Positions 22,929 to 26,519 of a DNA stretch of 26,519 nt are shown piece by piece; the stretch's first letter is position 1, and each line of letters starts with the position of its first letter. Below the pieces are notes generated by a model. The model worked only from the letters and a program-made list of their open reading frames with translations. It was not told where the DNA came from and did not search any database. Source of the DNA: Methylotenera_A sp040387095 (GTDB lineage: Bacteria; Pseudomonadota; Gammaproteobacteria; Burkholderiales; Methylophilaceae). The DNA is taken from the NCBI GenBank assembly GCA_040387095.1, contig JAZKEJ010000143.1:1-26519 (forward strand), in the 5' to 3' direction. The translations under genes were made by a program, and so were the position numbers.

Positions 22929-23123
22929 TTTTTCGCCACTAGGCGACCCTATTTCTTTTGCGCAGCCAAAAGAAATAGGGGAAAGAAAAGGCTGCCCCAT
23001 GCCGCTTTTCCCTTCGGACTTAGCTCCGCATATGGATGGCAACTGCGGAACTCGCGCTTTCAGCACTCAAACAGTCCTCGCCGCCTACCATCTGCCGCTC
23101 AAGCCGAACGCGCGGCAAAGGGG
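22929..23123. repeat. Probable dispersed intergenic repeat element rich in hairpins
   Basis: This roughly 195-bp non-coding block between two - strand genes is higher in G+C than its surroundings. It contains a small hairpin (CGCC 22934-22937 with GGCG 22942-22945) and a perfect 14-bp inverted repeat (22947-22960 with 22967-22980, 6-base loop). A 6-bp stem (TCCGCA 23025-23030 with TGCGGA 23044-23049) follows. It then runs through a segment (GGAACTCGCGCTTTCAGC, then CTCAAACAGTCCTCGCCG) that I recognise from memory as typical of intergenic repeats in many beta- and gammaproteobacterial genomes. It ends in GGCAAAGGGGTCAAA at the stop of the next - strand gene. Open frames on both strands across it are chance. 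Confidence 0.6.
22947..22980. repeat. Perfect 14-bp inverted repeat
   Basis: CCCTATTTCTTTTG pairs with CAAAAGAAATAGGG across a CGCAGC loop, giving a strong stem on either strand. It lacks a T-tract directly after the stem, so it is not a typical terminator in either direction, though it might still impede polymerase or RNase. It is the core of the intergenic repeat element. Confidence 0.85.
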
Positions 23124-24034
23124 TCAAACAAAGTTACCTTGACCGATAGTTGCTTCAATTCTATTTTGCAACGCAACTTTAAAATCTTCTAACTTATCTT
23201 CTTCCCAAGTAACAAAGTTGTACTGACGATTATCAAAATGAATATCTTTGAGTTCAGATTTTTCACAAGTCCAAATAACTTGTAAGCCTAAACCTAGAGC
23301 AAATCCAGCTTCAAAATAAACCCCGCCTCGCTGTCCAGTAAAATCAGCTATTACAAACTTGCTTCGACGAAGCACAGCAATTATTTCGTCATCAATTCTA
23401 TTGTTATGCTGATGCCCATCTATTCTTTGTGGTTTATATCTAGCATCTTTAATTGCAGGTTCAATTGCGGTAGTCCAAACAGGTAGAACTTTTGCATCAA
23501 ACCACATAGCGCAGAAACCAATTTGGCTGTCTCTGTTTTGAGTTCTAAGTGAATCTAAGTATTCGTATCCACTTGGAGTTATTTGTATTCTTGCTAGCGT
23601 ATTATCTAACATTCTGTGAAGGCTAAGAAAATGGACTGTCTGAGCAAGATATGTGTCAACTAAGTATATAACTTCATCTGGGCTTGCTGAATATGATATA
23701 CCCAGCCAAACTTGAGAGTTAACATCAATATCTAATCTGTCAGAGATTGAGCTATTTATTTGATTTATACGTAATAATATTTTTCTGCTCTTTCGCTAAC
23801 ACTCGGGGTTGAAATATTCGACAAACTTTCAGCTAAATTGGTATCAATTTTGATGCCTTGATGTTCAAGAATCCATCCACTCGCATTTACAAACTGCCTG
23901 TCAATTAAACTTTTTGCGCGTAAGTTTATTTTTGCTTCATGGGTTATTTCGTAATTCCCACATCTTGGACATTCAACATAATCGCCCTTGCGACTGACTA
24001 CAATATTTTCACAAATTGAACAATTGTCAGTCAT
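23124..24034 (-). pseudogene. Zinc-ribbon / winged-helix / nucleoside 2-deoxyribosyltransferase-like protein, split by a one-base frameshift
   Basis: Two - strand frames make one protein. The 5' frame (24034-23765, 89 codons) encodes a zinc ribbon (Cys5, Cys8, Cys22, Cys25) and stops soon after SERAEK. The 3' frame is open from 23795 to 23124. It continues ILLRINQINSS through a winged-helix-like part ending ITPSGYEYLDSL, then a deoxyribosyltransferase/TIR-like domain (CAMWFD, RIDGHQHNNRIDDEII, FVIADFTGQRGGVYFEAGFA with the catalytic-type Glu). One extra A in the A5 run (+ strand 23780-23784) would join them into exactly 303 residues. It starts in an ATGA overlap with folB and has an AGAGGG site. 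A shorter internal ATG at 23612 would give only the transferase-like half. Alternatives to a mutation are a sequencing error or -1 slippage on AAAAA. Confidence 0.75.
23780..23784 (-). other. Homopolymer frameshift site
   Basis: On the - strand the junction reads GCA GAA AAA TAT in the upstream frame; the downstream frame needs the last A read twice (AAA then ATA). The run of five A is where the two halves of the zinc-ribbon/deoxyribosyltransferase-like gene lose register. It is not a canonical X-XXY-YYZ slippery heptamer, because GAA precedes AAA. Confidence 0.7.
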
Positions 24035-24381
24035 GCATCCCTCTCAATCACAACACCCAAAGCCTTCAACCCTGGCAATATCGCAGGTTTAGCAACTCTA
24101 ATTTTCACACTTAACGCTTTAAATTCACTAAAAATCAATTGGCAGATATGCTCTGCTAAGGCTTCAACCAGTTGAAAGCTGTTTTGCTTTAATGTTTCGC
24201 GAATGCGTGCAACTACCGCGCCGTAGTCAATGGTGTGTTCTATTGCATCGCTTTTGCCCGCTTTGCTTAAATCGACACCAATTTCAATATCCAAAATAAT
24301 GGTTTGTTCCACCATGCGCTCCCAATCGGGCACGCCAAGTTTTGTTTGTACTTTTACTTGCTCTAAAAATATGGTGTCCAT
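24031..24381 (-). CDS. folB: Dihydroneopterin aldolase FolB
   Basis: FolB cleaves dihydroneopterin to 6-hydroxymethyl-dihydropterin in folate synthesis. The 116-residue protein shows the family pattern: MDTIFLEQVKVQTKLGVPDWER, IEHTIDYGAVVARI (Tyr53), FQLVEALAEHIC (Glu73), and VAKPAILPGLKALGV (catalytic-type Lys98). Length is normal. The ribosome site is weak. Its stop overlaps the start of the broken zinc-ribbon gene (ATGA). plsY diverges 202 bases away; folB next to plsY and tsaD is a common proteobacterial arrangement. Confidence 0.95.
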   Translation of the reverse strand: MDTIFLEQVKVQTKLGVPDWERMVEQTIILDIEIGVDLSKAGKSDAIEHTIDYGAVVARIRETLKQNSFQLVEALAEHICQLIFSEFKALSVKIRVAKPAILPGLKALGVVIERDA

Positions 24382-24583
24382 GATTTTTGCGATGGTTTAG
24401 AATGACGATGATTAAATTCTAACTGATTTATAGCTGCTTAAAGCTGTTTCTAAAAATGCAGATTTTTAAATCAGATAAGGCGCGAACCGAAAAATTAGGC
24501 GCGCATATATGTGATATGTAAGCGTAATTTTTTGGTGAGTAACGCGGTATGATGACAAAATATGCTTTTTTAAAGATGGCTTT
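24382..24583. other. Divergent folB-plsY intergenic region
   Basis: This 202-bp gap must hold the promoters of folB (leftward) and plsY (rightward). The best rightward -10 is TATGAT (24548-24553), 30 bases before the plsY ATG, but no good -35 is seen at the right distance. No terminator or RNA gene is evident. Confidence 0.4.
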
Positions 24584-25201
24584 ATGAATGAATTAGGTTT
24601 TATTCCTGTAACCCTTATCCCCATCATCTGGATTGTGGCGGCTTATTTGCTGGGTTCTATTGCGTTTGGTATTTTGGTGAGCAAATTATTCGGCCTGCCC
24701 GATCCGCGCACGGTGGGTAGCGGCAATATTGGCGCGACTAACGTTGCGCGTAGCGGCAAAAAATTACCGGCCATTTTAACCTTGCTGGGCGATGCGTTCA
24801 AAGGCTGGTTTCCGGTTTGGCTGGCTTTGCAGTCTGGTATGTTGATGTGGGTGGTTGCTTGTGTTGGATTAGCGGTTTTTTTCGGGCACTTATTCCCGAT
24901 TTATCACCGTTTTAAAGGCGGTAAAGGTGTGGCGACTGCGCTGGGCATTATGCTGGCAATCTCGTTTATGCTAGGTTTAGCGGCTTTAATCACTTGGGCA
25001 ATCGTGTTTGCAATCTCGCGCTACTCGTCTTTGGCGGCGATTATTGCGGCGGTTTTATCACCCTTTTACGCGTGGTTATTGTTGCCTTATAAAGATTACG
25101 TCATCATGATGTTGGTGATTGCTGTGCTGCTGGTTTGGCGACATAAAAGCAATATTCAAAAATTGCTGGCAGGCACTGAATCTGGCTTTGGAAAAAAGTA
25201 A
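24584..25201 (+). CDS. plsY: Acyl-phosphate:glycerol-3-phosphate acyltransferase PlsY
   Basis: PlsY transfers an acyl group from acyl-phosphate to glycerol-3-phosphate, the first step of phospholipid synthesis in the PlsX/PlsY route. The 205-residue membrane protein has about five hydrophobic helices and the conserved motifs GSGNIGATNVARSG (about 46-59) and GHLFPIYHRFKGGKGVATALG (about 105-125). A third glycine/serine motif lies before the C-terminus. Its TAA (25199-25201) lies at the edge of a hairpin shared with tsaD. The ribosome site is weak. Confidence 0.96.
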   Translation: MNELGFIPVTLIPIIWIVAAYLLGSIAFGILVSKLFGLPDPRTVGSGNIGATNVARSGKKLPAILTLLGDAFKGWFPVWLALQSGMLMWVVACVGLAVFFGHLFPIYHRFKGGKGVATALGIMLAISFMLGLAALITWAIVFAISRYSSLAAIIAAVLSPFYAWLLLPYKDYVIMMLVIAVLLVWRHKSNIQKLLAGTESGFGKK

Positions 25202-25230
25202 AAGTTAACCATAAGTGATGGTTAACTTTT
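25200..25230. terminator. Bidirectional terminator between plsY and tsaD
   Basis: A perfect 13-bp stem (25200-25212 with 25218-25230) with an AAGTG loop separates convergent genes. The stem begins in the plsY stop codon and ends in the tsaD stop codon (TAA on the - strand at 25231-25229). T-rich sequence follows on both strands (CTTTTATTG rightward, CTTTTACTTTTTT leftward). Confidence 0.9.
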
Positions 25231-26284
25231 ATTGCGCTTGCAATGATGGTATTTGCAGCTCAGCTAAATCCCATCGCGGTTTAACGCTAACGCTATAATT
25301 TTGTTGTATTTTGCCTGATTGCGTTTGTGCTAAGCGCATTGCTTCCAGTCGCATGGCGCCAGCAAACGCAATCATCGCGCCGTTATCGGTGCAAAATTCC
25401 AAGCGCGGATAACTCACTTTGCATAATTTGCGTTTGGTCGCCGCATTTAATTTTTCGCGTAATCGTGTATTGGCGCCCACGCCACCAGAAATCACTAAAT
25501 TATCCAAGCCAGTTTCGCGCAAAGCGCTCATGCATTTAGTGGTTAAAATTTCAGTGACTGCTTCTTGAAATTCCCAAGCAATATCGGCCTTAATCTCATC
25601 AGTAAGCGGTTGATTATTATTGGCTAAAGTGAGTACAGCCGTTTTTAAACCGCTGAAGCTAAAATTCAAATCTTTGCTGTTTAGCATCGGTCTTGGCAGC
25701 TTAAATTGTGCTTTGCCTAAATCAGCAAGCTTTGCCAATGCAGGGCCGCCAGGATAGCCTAAGCCCAGTAATTTCGCCGTTTTGTCAAAGGCTTCGCCAG
25801 CCGCATCATCCAGCGTGTCGCCCAATAATTCGTATTGACCTATTCCATCAACGCGCATTAGTTGCGAGTGTCCGCCTGAAACCAATAACGCCACAAACGG
25901 AAACTGTGGCGGATTTTCTTCTAATAACGGCGCAAGCAAATGTCCTTCTAAATGATGTACACCAACGCTGGGAACATTGAGTGCAAAGGCCAGTGACTGC
26001 GCAATGCTAGTGCCAACTAATAATGCGCCAGCTAAACCCGGGCCTTGCGTGTAGGCAATTCCGTCAATATCTGCCAGTGTTTTGTTGGCCTGTTTTAAAA
26101 CCGTTTCGGTTAATGGCAACGCGCGCTGAATGTGATCGCGTGAGGCGAGTTCTGGTACCACGCCACCAAACTCTGCATGCATGGCCACTTGCGAATGGAG
26201 CGCGTGGGATAATAAACCGTACTGCGTATCGTAAAGCGCGACGCCAGTTTCGTCGCAAGATGATTCAAAGCCTAAAACCAACAA
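25229..26284 (-). CDS. tsaD: tRNA N6-threonylcarbamoyladenosine synthase catalytic subunit TsaD
   Basis: TsaD transfers threonylcarbamoyl to A37 of ANN-decoding tRNAs, working with TsaB and TsaE. The product shows the start VLGFESSCDETGVALYD, the metal motif HHLEGH, LLVSGGHSQL, the glycine-rich GDTLDDAAGEAFDK loop and VISGGVGANTRLR. I place the start at TTG 26284 (351 residues). It has an AGGA ribosome site (26296-26293) at 8-base spacing, and the family begins within a few residues of VLGFE. The frame is open to an ATG at 26344, which would add 20 unconserved residues without a ribosome site. A second TTG at 26281 is equally near. The C-terminus is about 10 residues longer than E. coli TsaD. 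Confidence 0.93.
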   Translation of the reverse strand: MLVLGFESSCDETGVALYDTQYGLLSHALHSQVAMHAEFGGVVPELASRDHIQRALPLTETVLKQANKTLADIDGIAYTQGPGLAGALLVGTSIAQSLAFALNVPSVGVHHLEGHLLAPLLEENPPQFPFVALLVSGGHSQLMRVDGIGQYELLGDTLDDAAGEAFDKTAKLLGLGYPGGPALAKLADLGKAQFKLPRPMLNSKDLNFSFSGLKTAVLTLANNNQPLTDEIKADIAWEFQEAVTEILTTKCMSALRETGLDNLVISGGVGANTRLREKLNAATKRKLCKVSYPRLEFCTDNGAMIAFAGAMRLEAMRLAQTQSGKIQQNYSVSVKPRWDLAELQIPSLQAQ

Positions 26285-26292
26285 ATGATTAT

Positions 26293-26296
26293 TCCT
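26293..26296 (-). promoter_or_regulatory. Ribosome binding site deciding the tsaD start
   Basis: AGGA on the - strand lies 8 bases before TTG 26284 and supports this non-ATG start over the upstream ATG at 26344. Confidence 0.6.
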
Positions 26297-26368
26297 AACG
26301 TGAATGGTACAAAATATGCGGTATTTACAATTAACTTGCACCATTAATGATGTAAATGCACAAAATCA

Positions 26369-26397
26369 TTGAACAAAAGCAATTATACGATTAAAAT
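26369..26397 (+). promoter_or_regulatory. Promoter of rpsU
   Basis: TTGAAC (26369-26374) and TAAAAT (26392-26397) have optimal 17-base spacing, about 90 bases before the rpsU ATG. The predicted leader of about 80 bases (26405-26484) shows no obvious hairpin. Confidence 0.65.
26382..26387 (-). promoter_or_regulatory. Candidate -10 element of the tsaD promoter
   Basis: A perfect TATAAT occurs on the - strand, inside the spacer of the divergent rpsU promoter. No good -35 is found at 16-18 bases (26404-26411 region), so the promoter would be weak or activator-dependent. Confidence 0.4.
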
Positions 26398-26484
26398 GGC
26401 GGACTTTTCTTGAGTTCTGAACAGAAGCCTGCTCAATAGAAACTTAAGTATCATTTTAAAGTATTTGCCGATAAGAGAGAACGA

Positions 26485-26519
26485 ATGTCTAGTGTACGTG
26501 TAAAAGAAAATGAGCCGTT
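26485..26519 (+). CDS. rpsU: 30S ribosomal protein S21, N-terminal fragment cut by the window edge
   Basis: The eleven complete codons read MSSVRVKENEP, matching the S21 start (x-x-V/I-R/K-V-K/R-E-N-E-P). The site GAGAG just upstream (AAGAGAGAACGA) is a good ribosome site. S21 commonly heads the rpsU-dnaG-rpoD macromolecular synthesis operon, and the divergent tsaD-rpsU arrangement is the usual one in proteobacteria. Confidence 0.9.
   Translation, partial: MSSVRVKENEP

Noticed and set aside
22888..23192. Overlapping + strand open frames of 84 and 92 codons and the N-terminal extension of the DUF2007 frame
   Set aside because: They cross the hairpin element, have odd composition, no ribosome sites and no recognisable domain; better explained as chance frames in a repeat.
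23613..23764. Treating the 3' half of the transferase-like gene as an independent gene starting at 23612
   Set aside because: The same frame is open upstream to 23795 with coherent coding sequence that continues the zinc-ribbon protein; an internal start would cut a winged-helix segment.
1..26519. CRISPR array, tRNA, rRNA, integrase-bounded island or prophage
   Set aside because: No regularly spaced repeats, no tRNA-like cloverleaf noticed, and the only recombinase is chromosomal XerD.

Overview
The window looks like a chromosomal stretch of a betaproteobacterium. I infer Methylophilaceae (Methylotenera/Methylophilus-like) from the gene order yebC-ruvC-ruvA ... ruvB-ybgC-tolQRAB-pal-cpoB-queE-queC, the moderately AT-rich sequence with strongly betaproteobacterial housekeeping proteins, and tsaD divergent from rpsU. 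The genus is inference only. Nearly all genes are on the + strand. The exceptions are a small - strand block (DUF2007 gene, broken deoxyribosyltransferase-like gene, folB) and tsaD.

Layout. (1) 1-1448: a SnoaL/DUF4440-type small protein and a DMT/EamA exporter. (2) 1553-3651: yebC, ruvC, ruvA, closed by a clear terminator. (3) 3748-9905: four genes that separate ruvA from ruvB: a DUF4349 lipoprotein, a TonB-dependent outer-membrane receptor, a periplasmic ABC-type substrate-binding protein, and a membrane GGDEF-EAL protein. The last three look like one signalling cassette linking outer membrane, periplasm and c-di-GMP. (4) 9941-16522: ruvB, ybgC, tolQ, tolR, tolA, tolB, pal, cpoB, a complete Tol-Pal envelope system ending in a terminator. 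(5) 16544-17856: queE and queC (7-deazaguanine/queuosine pathway), then an orphan LuxR-type regulator. (6) 18646-21079: promoter, rpsP-rimM-trmD-rplS ribosome/tRNA operon and terminator; its S16 protein carries a long Ala/Lys/Glu tail. (7) 21171-22647: an ogt-type alkyltransferase and xerD, overlapping. (8) 22632-24381 (- strand): DUF2007 gene, a roughly 195-bp hairpin-rich intergenic element that looks like a dispersed repeat, a zinc-ribbon/winged-helix/deoxyribosyltransferase-like gene broken by a one-base frameshift, and folB. (9) 24584-26519: plsY and tsaD converge on a shared bidirectional terminator; tsaD and the start of rpsU diverge from overlapping promoters.

Most genes are conserved housekeeping genes for recombination, envelope integrity, tRNA modification and ribosome maturation. 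The parts most worth a second look are the receptor/binding-protein/c-di-GMP cassette inside the ruv locus, the frameshifted zinc-ribbon deoxyribosyltransferase-like gene coupled to folB, the hairpin element that abuts it, and the S16 tail. I saw no tRNA, rRNA, CRISPR array, transposase or prophage gene.
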